Below are positions 26,775 to 39,883 of a DNA stretch of 64,000 bases, piece after piece. The stretch covers positions 2,542,001-2,606,000 of the forward strand of contig JAJHTX010000001.1 in assembly GCA_032164295.1 (NCBI GenBank), given 5' to 3'. A model generated the notes under the pieces. It saw only the letters and a list, made by a program, of their open reading frames with translations, made no database searches and was not told where the DNA came from. Origin of the DNA: Inonotus obliquus. Taxonomy: Eukaryota; Basidiomycota; Agaricomycetes; Hymenochaetales; Hymenochaetaceae. The first letter of the stretch is position 1; each line of letters opens with the position of its first letter. A program made the translations under genes and the position numbers.

Positions 26775-26782
26775 GACGCGTC
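26775..26782. promoter_or_regulatory. GACGCGTC palindrome in Elp6/Trs65 divergent promoter
   Basis: Same 8-bp palindrome as at 13131 and placed in the same way: 64 bp from the Elp6 start and 76 bp from the Trs65 start, near the middle of a 146-bp divergent promoter. It contains the MBF-type ACGCGT core; function is inferred. Confidence 0.4.
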
Positions 26783-26857
26783 GGTGGTCGCGCCGCGACC
26801 CGTGCACGATTCATGACACGAAACGCACTAAACAGCTACTTAGCGTAGCGTCGATTA

Positions 26858-29800
26858 ATGGCAAATGCAGAGAAAATCTTCAACGATTGTACACTAGACC
26901 TCGTCGTGCCAAATGGTATCCTCCCACTCCCAGCTCAAGAAGGCGGACCTTCGGCTTTGGATGAATGGCTTAAACAAGCTCGGGATGTAGGAGAGAGGAA
27001 GCAGGCGTTTTTCGGTACGCTATGTCTTCATTCTTTTTAGCGCAAGGCCGTGTTCTATACATGGTTTGCTAACAATCCTCATTCCATAGATGAGAAGCTG
27101 GACTTCTTTTTGACTATACGTTTCCGACAGGAGACTTCTGCTGGCTTCCTCGCACCCGACACTTTCGCGGCCCCGCCATTGCTCTTGTCATTTTTAAATC
27201 ACCTACAAATCTCCCTCGAAGCCACGTATATTCCACCTGCCCCTCCTGAGCAACCTTCTACACCACTCGTCGCTGCACCGCCCTTACGTTCCAGTAGCTC
27301 GCTGCAAACTTCAAAGCCAAAAGGTCTGGGTATACCATTACAACTTTTCCCGCCCCAAACGCCTAGTCCGAAACCGTCGACTAGCGAGACGGATAAGAGA
27401 TATGCGTATGCAGAGGGAACGCCGTTGAAATCTTTCATATGGGGCGAAGACTCGACAGACGAAGTGAATTCGTTTCGATTTCTTAAGTCGAGTAATGAGA
27501 AGTGTTGGATTGCGATATACCGGATAACTATTCCCGTCGGTACGTCTGCCTCCTTGCGTGATTTTTTTTTCGATCCAACTAATTTATACATCTGTACTGC
27601 CCTAGTATACATCAGGACGGACTTCGAGAATCCTCTGTTATGCCTAACCACTTCTATTACTCTGCGAGACAAACCTCTTGCTCCATCACCTCAAAGACGC
27701 ACCCTACTTGAGCTCACAAAAACAGCCGGCCCCCTGCCACCTCTCACTGACCCTACTCCTGTCAAGGAAACGGATATTCCAACGATAATAGAACCAGGTA
27801 TTCCTAGACACGTAGAATGCGCTTTCCTCGATGAAGTTAATTTACTCGATGGTCTTTTTTATGGTGGGTCTGGTTTTTTGTTTTACTTTGCCATATAAGC
27901 GCTCATTGTTCCATGGCCGAGTAGATGATCCTACGCGGACCGAGGTCGATGATAAATTGTACCTACCAACGACTCGATTAGGAGCATCCGCTCGTCGAGC
28001 TTATTCATTACCACCTCTTTCACCAGCGTCTCCTACAGACCCAAAGCCGAATCCCTCACGATCACTACCTGTCCTACGAAAATCGTTCCGCAAGATAATC
28101 GGCCTCGCTTCTGGCTTTCATGTACGGATGCGCACAATTCTCGTTCCTCAGCTATACCTTCCCCAAGAAACCGATGAAGAACAAGAAGCAACAAGCGATG
28201 AGAGTACTGTCGTTCTTAGTATCGAAATCGAGAGTTCAGGGGATTCCGAAGCTGCTTTTTCTGTGGATGCCGTGGAAGTTTATATGAGAAACGAGGCGAC
28301 CAAGATCAGACTCATTGGATGGGGGGAGGAGGGCTTCAAAGATCCGGCAAAGGTCTTTCCGTTATTAGTACGCCCAGCGGAACAGTTCTACCTCTTATAC
28401 GCTGTGGTTTTCCTTCGTTCGCCCGAGTTTGAACTTTCGCAGGGAGAACAGGACGAGTACAAGAAAATGGTATCATTCAACATTATTGGGCGCCCATTCA
28501 CAGTCTCCGGCCTTGATTATACTTCTCTGGAGGCAAATGACAAGCTAACCTATTTGACCTCGCCATTCCTTTCTCGATGGAACTGCAGGCTAGATCTCGA
28601 CCCTCGTCGTCGGGAATCTATACCTCCCCCAGACACAACCACCGAAGGAGCACCGAACGCCGTCCCAGTCCCACCTTCTCCATTCCCTGTAGCGAGTCCT
28701 CGTACACAGCATGCGCAGGAGCAAGCAGCGGCACAAGCATCTTTACAGGTGAAGACTATCGCTGGACCTAAGAGGCACACTTTCGGGGGAACGACTGGTT
28801 CTTCTAACCTTCTTAGTCCTCAACGACCGATGTCTTTGAGTACGAGTCCGTTTGGTACACCTGGGACAGGTCGGATACCATCTCCACTTGGAAAGTTGGG
28901 TATGAAACCTTGGACCGTCGGTACTCCATTATCGACACCTGGTCATCTTAGTCCACCTTTACCGCCTCTTCCAAACGGATCACCTAATCAGAAGAATTTG
29001 GATCCACCACCTACCACGACGGCGTCGGGTTATCCTTTCCCCGCCCCTCCGCAGACACCTGCGTTTCCTTCGTATGGTAATCAACCAATGACGCCTCGTC
29101 CGAGTTCTGTGGCCCCGTCTTTTGGGCAGATGGGTAAAGTTGGGAGAGATGTGGATGCGAGGAGGGAGAGACTTGGAGTCTTACCCGGTATGCCGTTGAC
29201 TCCTGGACCGCCTATGACACCTAGACCGCAATTAGGGATGGACGAAAGGGCTTTACCCCCTTCTTACAGAGTGCCAGGTAGTCTTGCATCTGGCGCTAAG
29301 GATTTCGTCATTTCGATCAGTCTTATACCTCCCAGCTCGCCAGAGAGCATAGACGACTTGGAGCATCGTCCTAGTCAACGACCCATTCACCCTCTTGACG
29401 AGTTCACGCTCGAGATCTTTGTATTTAACCAATCACCTTATGTTCGGACTTTAGAAGCCACTCTGGTGGACCGACGAAGACGGAGAGAAGACCCGAAACG
29501 TAGTTCGCTTGCCTTTACTTCGTCGGGTGTTGATGCATGGAAGCCTGCCCCTCCTGCATTCATGGCCTTGGAAAGTAAAGTCCGGATCGGGTAAGTTATC
29601 TTCTCCTTGATTCTTCCTTCTCCTATCTTTACTGAAATGGATACAAACTAGACCGCTTGGTCCTTCCACGTGCCAATCTGTGACAATGCGCTTTCTGGCA
29701 ATGCTTCCAGGTGTCCACACTATTGACGGTCTGATACTGACCGATTTAGATACAGGGGAATCTATCAGCCTTAGGTACGCCACTGCCGTTCCACAACGCA

Positions 29801-29878
29801 TTTGTATAAGACCCCTTATATTTATTTGACAGATCTGTTATGGACTTTGCTGTTCTTCCCCGCGACTCTGAATCGTGA
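26858..29878 (+). CDS. TRAPP II complex subunit Trs65-like
   Basis: Component of the TRAPP II tethering complex that works in late Golgi/endosome traffic. Six exons (26858..27014, 27090..27539, 27606..27863, 27925..29590, 29652..29774, 29833..29878) close to 899 aa. The N-terminal part (LDLVVPNGILPLP; the junction IPVVYIRTDFENPLLCLTTS) and the beta-rich middle (VVLSIEIESSGDSEAAFSVD, FPLLVRPAEQFYLLYAVVFL) are typical of the Ig-like domains of Trs65. A long Pro/Ser/Thr-rich, probably disordered insert (about residues 590-770) precedes the last Ig-like part (FTLEIFVFNQSPYVRTLEAT) and the family-typical end VTMRFLAMLPGVHTIDGL plus VMDFAVLP. There is no signal peptide or membrane helix. Trs65 is found mainly in fungi, which fits. 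Confidence 0.85.
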
Positions 29879-30077
29879 AATCAACCGCTGGTATTATTGA
29901 TCACTCTGAACTTATTGACATCTGTTGATCATTCTCATTCTTATCTTCGCAACGTCTGATGCATGTAATTTATGTATTCGAGTCTATAGCGTACAAACTA
30001 AGTAAATTTGGGTTAAGATCGGTGTTCCACGCAACGGAAACTTTAGATCGCAGGGCAAATAGGACAGTGCATGGACG

Positions 30078-31176
30078 TTAGTGGAGACCCCCAGCGTAGA
30101 CCTCCTTCCAGCTGTCACGGTCGCTCCACGCCTTCCAGTACGACGCAACCTTCGGTGGTACAGGCTGCTTGAGCTCGGCTTCTAACGCTGATGCATCTTT
30201 ACCACCTGTAGTAGCGACAATACGCGTCAACCATGCCCCAAGGTGATAGTCTACTTCTCCCGGAGCGTCACCAGCGACGAAACCTGATTCGGGGAGGTAG
30301 CTTGGAAGTACAGTCAGAATGAAAGTGCGAAGGTTCTCCCAATGTTGTTGAGAGGTTTCGTAGAACTTGGTTTTGTGCTCAGAGGGAGCTTTGTCGGCGT
30401 AGACATTGAGTAATCCGCCGTTTCCCTCGATCTTGGCCTTGTAGAAGTCGCTGAACTCAGCTGCTTCAGGTGTCTTGGAGTGCTTCTCAAGGGCGTCTTG
30501 GCCTATCAATTATGAATCCTATCAGTGCACCGTTCAATTTGTATATCATATAACTTACGGCCGGACAAGAAGGCGAGTACGATGCCAGCAGCACGAGCTT
30601 TCTTCTCTTCATCACTGCGCTATATTGAAATGAAGTGAGTCAATGACTACAGTCTTGGAGATTTAGATCGAAACTTACAGAAAGGAGGAGAGCAAAGTTG
30701 GGATCAATATCATCCTCGTGTATGCGTTTGATGATCTCGTTCTCGGAACTGGATGCCTTTTTCTCCGGCTTTGGTGCATTCTCGATGAGGTAGGAGACTA
30801 CCTCCGTCGTACTGGTATAAGCTCGGTCATTGGCGGTGAGTGTGGGCAGTGTTCCCTTCGGATTCTGAGTTCAAGGAGGAATCAACAATAAATTGGATAG
30901 TAGTCCAAGAGTATCTTACGATCTTCAGGAAGGAGGGGCTGAAGTTCTCTCCGTGAAGTAGGTTTATAGTCTTGACCTCAACACCATCGGAGCCATAACC
31001 AAGTTCGCGGCTGTGGTGCATGAAGGTGAGCAGAAGCGAATTAAGGCGAGAGTGGCACGTACTATGCGAGCTCCGGTACGGCAGACCAGACAGAGGCGCC
31101 GAATGTATAGAGTACAGGCTAGGAATGCTCAGAGTACAAGATTGATACTGATTATGCGGGAGCATACCTTGGACAT
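30078..31176 (-). CDS. Glutathione S-transferase-like protein
   Basis: Cytosolic GST fold; the family conjugates glutathione to electrophiles or reduces glutathionyl substrates. Exons 31168..31176, 31063..31118, 30920..31010, 30679..30864, 30559..30619 and 30078..30502 close to 275 aa. The first exon is just ATG TCC AAG. The thioredoxin-like domain starts PVLYTFGASVWSAVPELA and holds the cis-Pro glutathione-binding motif NPKGTLPTLT and the STTEVVSYL segment. The all-helical C-terminal domain follows (DEEKKARAAGIVLAF, HWENLRTFILTVLPSY, GEVDYHLGAWLTRI). The catalytic residue is probably the Ser or Tyr in the first motif but cannot be fixed from sequence. A TATA box (TATAAAAG on the minus strand, 31246-31253) lies about 70 bp upstream. 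Substrates are unknown. Confidence 0.85.
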
Positions 31177-31245
31177 TGTGAGTAGTAGAAAAGAGAGCGT
31201 ATTGAGGTGGGAGGTATGTTGACCAGAGAGGAGAGGTAGTGCATC

Positions 31246-31253
31246 CTTTTATA
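31246..31253 (-). promoter_or_regulatory. TATA box of the GST gene
   Basis: The minus strand reads TATAAAAG about 70 bp upstream of the GST start codon, a good match to the TATA consensus. It suggests inducible expression, as is usual for detoxification enzymes. Confidence 0.45.
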
Positions 31254-31475
31254 GGCTTGAATGATAACATCAGAATGGTCAATGGTGGGAGTGGCCGAGT
31301 GACAGAGAAGCAGATATGGGAAGCAGTAACTTGTAAGCAAGCACGCCATCATCTCATTACTTTGTAATCTCCACGTGAGTGCACACGGACATCACGCGCC
31401 TGAAAGTAACAGTGAAAGGAGCGCGTTTGATCAGCACCTGCTTGACGGGTATGTATATGCCCAGACTCACCCAGA

Positions 31476-31483
31476 GACGCGTC
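31476..31483. promoter_or_regulatory. GACGCGTC palindrome in GST / coiled-coil divergent region
   Basis: Third promoter copy of the palindrome; it is 300 bp from the GST start and 254 bp from the coiled-coil gene start, so further from start codons than the other copies. Confidence 0.3.
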
Positions 31484-31736
31484 GATCGTGGAGTTACGTA
31501 AGTCAATTGTGGTTATAGATCACGTGTGATCTGTTTATGCGGACCTTTCGAAATCTACCGCGGTGTACAAACAAAATGTGTCATCTTTGGTCGATTCTGG
31601 TCCATGACCACTGATGAACACGCCTTGTGCACGTTGGGGATGAAATCACAACTTGGGACGGCCCATCGTGTATCTGCTCTAGTTTGTATGCCATCTCTCG
31701 CTTATTGCAATCTATAGCATCAGCACTGGTCGTATC

Positions 31737-34700
31737 ATGTCAGAAAAGGGGACGAGAAAAAGAACGTCGGGCACTGATGGTTCTCGATCTCGGTCCCGCG
31801 TCTCGGAGCCTCTGTCGGACTCGGTCCATGGGTATGGTCTCCTCTCTGTGCCTACTGTGCTTCTAGCTCATCGCCAGCTCCAGCTCGGTCTACAATGGCC
31901 CAACAGATAGACGTCCACTCGACAAGGATTCCCTCCCTCCACTTCCTCTGCAACCCCCAGGAAACACTCCTATCAACTCCGATGCACGTCTGGCGGGTAA
32001 CAGCGCCTTAGAGTATTTTAACACTTCATACAGCTCCCCGGCTCCTACAGAGGAAAGCCCGTTAACAACTACGAGTGCCACTTCTACTCATGCACTCTCC
32101 AAGCCAGCGCGGAGAGCGTCCTCTCATGGTCTTTCGTACTCACAATCTCCTTCACATGGTCGCTCATCACGACGCACTAGGAGTCATTCAAGCGCTCGGG
32201 ATATCCTCCGCGTGCTCCTCACAGCGGAGACTTCCCAGTCGAAGGATGCGCTGGCTCTGTTGCGGAGAGTACAAGAACGCCTCGAAGTAGAAAATCAACG
32301 CGCAAACGAAGCCGAGCGCCGTGTCCAAGAGGCAAACGATCGCTGGCGGTTCATTAACCAGGCTCGTGTACAGGCTCAGTCTGAAGCATCCAAGGCTAGC
32401 GAAGAACTGAAGATGTACAAGATACAGTTGGAGGCAGCTCAGCAACAAATTGCGCGTGCGAACGATATGATCGCTCTTACGGAGAGAGAAAGAACACAGG
32501 CTGAAGACGAGGCGGCAAAGGCGAGAAGACTAGCAAAGAAGCTCGAATTGGAACGTGAGGTTCAAAGGGCCAGGGAGGACGGTAGGCGGGAAGGTCTGAG
32601 GCAAGGAAGGAAGGAAGCTAGGGAAGCTGTTGCTTATGAAACAAAGTACCTTCCTAGGGAGTCGTACGACCGTTATCGCGACCGCCCTCGTCATCGCTCC
32701 CGAGATCGTGATCTTGACGATGGGACTTACGTCGACGACGACGACATTACTTACCAATATATTGATGATGAGGAGTATCCAGAGCAGCCTGGTCGTGGTC
32801 CTGTCCCACAAGGAGAGGTACATATTCCGCAAAGGAGGCAGCCGATACCTCGCTCTGCGCCACCTAATGGCATCGTGCCAAGTCAGGTGCAATCGACAGG
32901 TTCACGAGGGCCTCGGAGGTCCAACGGCATATTAGATACGATCACACGTCTCAGCAGAGTTGGAAGTGGTCGTCGCGAAAATGGTTATCGTGAACCCGGA
33001 ATGGATAGAAATGTTGCACTCAATCCAGCGAATGCACCGGACGTCGCGTCCATCGTTGATGATGAACCCATTCGTGCGTTGGCGTCACCCCTTCCGCATG
33101 ACCAAGTAGCACAGATAAATCACTCTATGCGAATGCCGGAACCTGATTACGATCCAGATCCGTCTGAAGTTCGCCCGATCTCAATACCGGGCACACCAAG
33201 GTCAGTAAACCACCCGCAGGTTGCTGTACCACCCGATGGTTGGATTCCTCGTCAAGATGAAGACGGGAATATTCGACTTCCACCTCCGCATGAGATGACC
33301 CAGGCACCTCCTACTCCACGATCATATGCCTCCCCTTTGCCTAATGCTACGAATTTACCACTCGGTCCTGAGTTGCCGGAGAGAGAAAGAGCTCCTATAC
33401 CACGAGATTACGCACCGCAGCCTCGCTCTCATGGAAGGCACCGTTACCAGAGGAGTGTCGCAGAGTCTGCCGATTCTGTCGCCACTGAGAATCTTTCGAT
33501 CATATCACCTCCTGGTTCAAGATCATCTGCTCTACAACAACCTCGATTAAGCGCTATTCCTGAACACGATCCGCGGTATGCAAGTCCGAGTGGGAGCATG
33601 CGACAAGCAGATGCTGCTGTATATCCAACTAGCCCCCGCTCACGATCCAGTCGCCATGTTGAGGCGGACGGAGTTTACGTGCCGGGTGATCCCGTTCTGG
33701 ATCCTGCTCTTGCGAGTCCACGGTATGCGGCGAACGGGGGTCCTGTACCAATGGACATGGTGCGCCATTCTTCCCACTTTTTCAGATATTGAGCTTCGTT
33801 CATGGTACTGACATGTCTAATTTCATGGTAGGCATATTCGCCTCGCTCAAATCGCTCACGCTTCTCCGGACCAAAGAGGCCTTCACATATAACTACACCC
33901 GCGCCTTTGTCCCCTGAAGGCCTTGCTGCGCCAGCATACACACGTCCCCGTACTCATTCTGTTGCGTCAGGATCAGAAAACGGCGTGTTCATCGGCACAC
34001 CACGATCATCGCGAAGTCGAAACATACCTCCCGCGGGTGAGCCGATTTGGAGCAGGCCCGGTACGGCTGCCAACACGCCAGCTCACCAGCCGCTGCCGGA
34101 GATTCATATCTCACCAGCTGTATGATAATTTCTTATTTTATGTCTCTCTTTATACTTTTTCCTATTTATACCAAGTCGTGGGACTCTATTACTTACTCTT
34201 CCCCCATTTACCTCTTGGTGTATCGGTCGTGTACTGAACCTCTTGTCTTTTTATTTGTATTAGTCACACTTTGAATCATCACAATCGAATGCGAATGCCC
34301 CGCGCGAGGGAGGAGTGAGAAGAACGCCATCGCAGTATCCAGACATACTCTCTCCAGTACCTAGCGCCATGCCAATGCCACAGCCACCAACACCACATCA
34401 GCATGAGCCGCCTTCTCCAGCGAACATACCTGGAATGCCGAAGGGGTTTGTACCGACATCGCCAATGTCTGCCACTCCGATGATGCAAGTTTCTGAGGCG
34501 ATGCCAGACGGATTTGTACCTGCCTCTCCCGCGGTGGCACCTCCAGATGCACCTCCAGTATTTATGCCTGTTTCACCCGCTGCGCATCTTCTTTCTACGT
34601 CTTTACCGCCCGATGTTCCGCCCGGATTTGTCCCTACATCACCGGCGGTCATCCCTGGTGCTCCACCCGGATTCATCCCAACCTCGCCTGCAGTTATTCC

Positions 34701-35895
34701 TGGTGCACCTCTGGGATTTATACCTACCTCGCCAGCAATCCTTCCAGCGACTTCACTAGGTCACGTTCCAGTGTCGCCCGCCGTTCCCGACGGCGCTCCG
34801 CCAGGCTTCGTGCCAACTTCACCTGTTCCCCCTGAAGGTGCACCCCTGGGCTTCGTTCCATCTTCTACAATGATGCCAATGAATCCACTCCCACAACCGA
34901 GCCCTGCCATGAGTACAACAGGCGCACTACCGGTTCTTGCGCGCTCAGAAAGTATGATGTCTCCGAGGCAGGTACCTATGGTGACCCGAGCTGGTCCTGG
35001 ATCTCCAAGACTGTCATTTTCGGGACCGAATGCAGGATTTAATAGTCGAGCTGCGTCGGAGTGGGATACACACTCTGCTTGGGGAGATTCTGAACATCAG
35101 ACACCTCGTCCAGTTCGAGAACCGGACTTGTCTGCGACTATTGTAAGACCAGGATCTTCATTATCGAGGAGGAATTCTGGTCCCGTCATACCGGACACGG
35201 AAGCATTTCGATCACCTAGACGCTATTCTCGTGCAGGTGATCCTTCTGGAGTACCGTTGCCCGCCTCGATGGCACCTTCACTTGCACGTTCAGGACGTGC
35301 GAGCTCACACGCGGATAGTAGATCGCATACACCTGGACCGGGTGTTGCACGCTCTCAAAGCGCACGAACTGACTCAAGACGCGGAAAAATGTATCCACCC
35401 GGTACACCCGCTCATCCTTCACTATCGGGTCTTCCTCCAGCTGGACTGGAAAGCCCATATTCCCGAGCCTTGGACCCACATCCCGAAGATTCAGATGAGT
35501 ACGAAATCGTGCCTTCGGATGATTCAAACAATACGCTAACGACGCCTCCTGGGAGAAGGAGTAACTTACCACCTCCTGGAAGTACACCAGCGGTTTCAGC
35601 GAGGAACTCACTTTATGGGCGTAGTCCTGGTGCTAGTCGTGTATCGTTATCTGCACCTGGTGATCCTGCAACTGGACCTTCGCTTCATAGATCGGCGTCG
35701 CGACAAAGTATTGGAAGTAATGCGTCGTATGCTAAATATGATCCGAGCGATTACGTTGATCCAGCGGTGCTCACTAGCGGCCGCTCGCGCCTGTTACCTC
35801 TTCCTGTGCAAGAGCCCGCCGCTGAGCCTGTCCAAGCCACGGCTAAAGGTAAAAAGGGCAAAGGGGGAAAGAAAGGGAAGGGGAAGAATCGGTAA
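31737..35895 (+). CDS. Large coiled-coil and disordered protein with 15-residue GFVPTSPAV repeats
   Basis: No named family recognised. Exons 31737..31831, 31878..33759, 33832..34119 and 34264..35895 close to 1,298 aa. The N-terminal about 140 residues are Ser/Arg/Pro-rich; residues about 145-290 form a long charged coiled coil (QERLEVENQRANEAERRVQE onward, rich in E, A, R, Q). The rest is disordered and rich in Pro, Ser and Arg. In the last exon six 45-bp units in perfect register (from 34624) encode 15-residue repeats around GFVPTSPAVIPGAPP, with looser copies upstream. The C-terminus is a lysine/glycine tail (KGKKGKGGKKGKGKNR). There is no signal peptide or membrane helix. The many SP/TP sites suggest phosphorylation. 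Intron 3 is unusually long for the window (144 bp). A cytoskeletal or cell-polarity scaffold is possible but is inference. Confidence 0.75.
34624..34893 (+). repeat. Six tandem 45-bp units encoding GFVPTSPAV-type repeats
   Basis: Gly codons of successive units start at 34624, 34669, 34714, 34759, 34804 and 34849, exactly 45 bp apart. The core varies as GFVPTSPAV, GFIPTSPAV, GFIPTSPAI, GHVPVSPAV, GFVPTSPVP and GFVPSSTMM. Degenerate copies start near 34442, 34510 and 34558 with irregular spacing. DNA differs between units at synonymous sites, so the array is not very recent. Confidence 0.9.
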
Positions 35896-36215
35896 CCGCC
35901 TATCTGAATCATGAATCCTCTCTTGTTTTCCCCTCACATTCAGTTTTATTCGCGTTTGGCTTCGATTATCTTTGGAGGATACACGGAATTTTCTTGCCAA
36001 CTTTAACTGTTTTTACATCTTGCTTTTCCAATGTTTTCACGCAAACCCCTGTACCCATAGGTTGGATAGCAAATGGACGTCTTGGAGAACATGCCTCTAC
36101 TAGAATCTAGATTACTTCCGTGCATCACATGTTGTTCTATGCTTTCCTAACAATGAATTCCAAGCAAATCCGTCTAATATTACGATGGATCCAAAGATAA
36201 AGATTACTGTCTCCC
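35896..36215. other. Convergent 3' intergenic region
   Basis: This 320-bp region lies between the stop codons of the coiled-coil gene (+) and cytochrome b5 reductase (-). It is T-rich on the + strand, consistent with two facing 3' UTRs. No gene is seen. Confidence 0.5.
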
Positions 36216-37374
<1,159 letters not shown>

Positions 37375-37791
37375 CTTTAGCGGAGGCTCTTTCGTCAAGT
37401 CCTTCTTCTCTAGGCCAATGAGAATGAGGTCGCCGATATCCCAGCCGTGAGCACGAAGCCAAGCACCAGCGTATGAGGTGATGGCGTAAAGGAAAGCGAA
37501 GGTAGAGAAAAAGGAAACGGCAAAGGCGATGTGATGAAGAAGAGGCATTCCGGAAGGAAAAATATGTCGGAACGCGAAATTACAGTCACGCTCGCATGAC
37601 TTTGCGGGGTCGCGTTTCTGTATTATGTAACGCGACTTTCTGTTCATCCTGGCGTAATAAATTCTTTATTCTTCCACCATCATGTCCGTGAGAAAGCTTC
37701 GAGGCATTCCCATGGCCTATACTAAAGTATTATCATTTTGTCCGAGTGATGTGATCACTCTACCCTGCGCTCAATTCCTCGAAGACTCATA
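37375..37791. promoter_or_regulatory. Divergent promoter region, cytochrome b5 reductase / epoxide hydrolase 1
   Basis: This 417-bp region separates the preferred start codons. About 270 bp of it stays open in frame with the reductase, so part may be coding (alternative Met at 37548). The rest is the shared promoter of the reductase and the first epoxide hydrolase. No clear TATA box was found. Confidence 0.4.
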
Positions 37792-39075
37792 ATGGACCCG
37801 ACATCATACAGGGACTTCAAAACATCTAGGGGGTTCACGTATCACTACTATTTTTCTCTACCTCAACAACCAAACAAGCAATTTGTTCTGTTTCTCCACG
37901 GATTTCCCTCAACGTCGTACGACTGGCACTCTCAGGTCGATTTCTTCAAAAGACAGGGTTATGGCCTCATCGTTCCAGAGTACGCAAAGTATACTTTCTC
38001 CGAAGTTATAAATCGATCAGTGGGTGTCACACAGCTTACTGGGCTACGGAGGAACAGACAAGCCCACGACACCGAAGTCGTACACAATGAGTCTCATGGT
38101 TCAAGATATAATCGACCTTCTTGATCATGAAAAGCTCAAGGATGTGATTGGCATCGGCCACGACTGGCAAGTGCATGATCCTTTATGTAGCAGGCGTGGC
38201 GTGCTCACCAACATACAGGGGAGCAGTATTCCTCTCGCGTCTTGCCTACTACCGCCAAGAGTATTTCGCAGCTTTTGGTTTCCTTGGAATATTTATGCCG
38301 CCTGATCCTGCTTGGGAGTTCAAGAATGTGGTCGAGGAGACGAAGAAAGTGTTTGGGTACAGCCTTTTTGGTTACTGGGAGTTCTTTGCTTCCGAAGATG
38401 CACCAAGCATCATCGAGAAACATGTGCGTTAGGTCTTAATCTGGCATACGATTTAGATTCCTTAAAAGTACTGTACCCTACTGTACCTCCTATCGCCAGC
38501 TTGAATCATTTTACACTCTGATATTCCCTTCGGACCCGCTGTACTGGAAAGAGCAATTTGCCCCGCTTGGCAATGCCAGATCTTGGGTTTCGTCCAATAG
38601 GATTGAGGAAAGAGTGCCGTACTTGAGCGAAGGTGTAAGTAACTCGTGCTCGTTAAGTAGGATTTAGTTATAATTCTTCTTAGGAATGGCGGACGCACCA
38701 AAAGAACCTTATGCAAGGTGGAGTTGCCGCACCGTTGTGCTGGTACCGATCGATGGTCGAGGGCCATACACCCGCCGAAGAACGAAGTATGTGCTTACTT
38801 GCGTCCCCTTCAAAGATGCGCTTAAGTAAACGAGGACTTCCCTAGGCATAGATGAAAACAAGCTAACAATAACCAGACCGGTATTTTTCGGTGCTGCATT
38901 GCGCGATTTCGTCTGTCTGTCGGACGTCGTGAAGTCTTCCATACAGAAATCCTGTCCAAAGGCAAAGGTAGTGGATTTCGACACCGACCACTGGATCAAC
39001 TTCGCGGCTCGTGATCAAGTGAATGGAAATTTACTGGAATGGATTCAAAATGATGTCGAAAAGAATACTTCGTGA
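37792..39075 (+). CDS. Epoxide hydrolase, alpha/beta-hydrolase fold (tandem copy 1)
   Basis: Soluble epoxide hydrolase expected to open epoxides to vicinal diols. Exons 37792..37979, 38035..38166, 38219..38423, 38500..38634, 38684..38786 and 38846..39075 close to 330 aa. Motifs: the oxyanion-hole HGFP at residues 36-39, the nucleophile Asp106 in GHDWG, a cap-domain Tyr in FGYSLFGYWEFF and the catalytic His303 in DFDTDHW. There is no signal peptide, so it is probably cytosolic. Intron 2 begins with GC rather than GT (gcaagt), the only way to restore HDWG and the frame; the paralogue downstream has a normal GT there. Exon lengths 188, 132, 205, 135 and 103 are identical in copy 2. An untrained reading would call this copy broken, but it is intact. 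Confidence 0.88.
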
Positions 39076-39883
39076 TCTGTTTTAGTGCAGGGTGACGGAA
39101 ATACATCTTCCATATGCAATTGGTACGACCATCTCTGCCGCTGCAGATTTATGCCTATTGGTCTTTCTTCAACAAGCCGCCGCATCCTCGGAGTTCCCGG
39201 GCCTGCCTTCATCTCTATCTCTATTTGGAAACCGGTCTATTCCGAGTCTCCGACAGAATCTCTGTGATCTGGAACTCAGGCACGGTTGCGATACTCGTAG
39301 CTTTCTCAGAGTCTCAGCGTCAGAGTGCAGGGCAAGGAAACCGAGGGAACTCAACAGGCACAAGCGTCAGCCACAGGCACTGAGTCCTAAATAGGTCCGA
39401 AAAGCAGATGGGCATTACGGCGATCTGACCCTGTGGAGAAACACCGTGCCTTGTGTCCATCGAGTGTGTTATCTCCTGTTAACGGATCTATTTTATTGGA
39501 GATGGTCTGCACTAGAATGTGCTTGTGTTGAAAACTTATCTTCTTGTCTGAGGAGTCCGATAGATTACTTACTCACATTTCTATTATGCGCTCGAGAGAT
39601 CACTTCGCTCCACAACGGTTGGATTGTCATGAAACGTTAGGTGCGCTTACAGCCATTTTCCCTTGCAGAGCCGAGAACTGAATTCATGTATCGCAATTTG
39701 CTGTCAGGATTGTTTCAATGCAACCAGTACTATATACTTCTCTAAGCGAGTTTGACCGTTTTTATACGGGCGCTGCTGCCAGTCAGCCCAACCAAAACCG
39801 CCTTGTCTGACCCACTACTACTCTGTCAGTAGCCCTTACCCAGTCCTCTCCTCCCTCCCTCTGAAGTATTTGAGGACACCACT
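39076..39883. other. Intergenic region between epoxide hydrolase copies 1 and 2
   Basis: This 808-bp region has several overlapping ORFs around 39085-39394 in three frames, with none resembling a protein or showing splice continuity. I found no relic of a fourth hydrolase. Upstream of copy 2 an AT-rich stretch (actatatact, about 39729-39738) may be a weak TATA element. Confidence 0.45.

Larger units (their letters stand above)
31177..31736. other. Divergent intergenic region, GST / coiled-coil protein
   Basis: This 560-bp region holds the GST TATA box (31246-31253) and a GACGCGTC palindrome (31476-31483). ORFs crossing it are short and unsupported. The start of the coiled-coil gene may have an unrecognised leader exon here. 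Confidence 0.4.

Noticed and set aside
37980..38305. Apparent frame breaks suggesting that epoxide hydrolase copy 1 is a pseudogene
   Set aside because: A normal intron (37980-38034) and a GC-AG intron (38167-38218) restore a full frame with every catalytic residue and exon lengths equal to copy 2.
39085..39394. Three overlapping ORFs between epoxide hydrolases 1 and 2 as a lost fourth copy
   Set aside because: None contains hydrolase motifs (HGFP, HDWG or the DFDT-x-HW end) in any frame.
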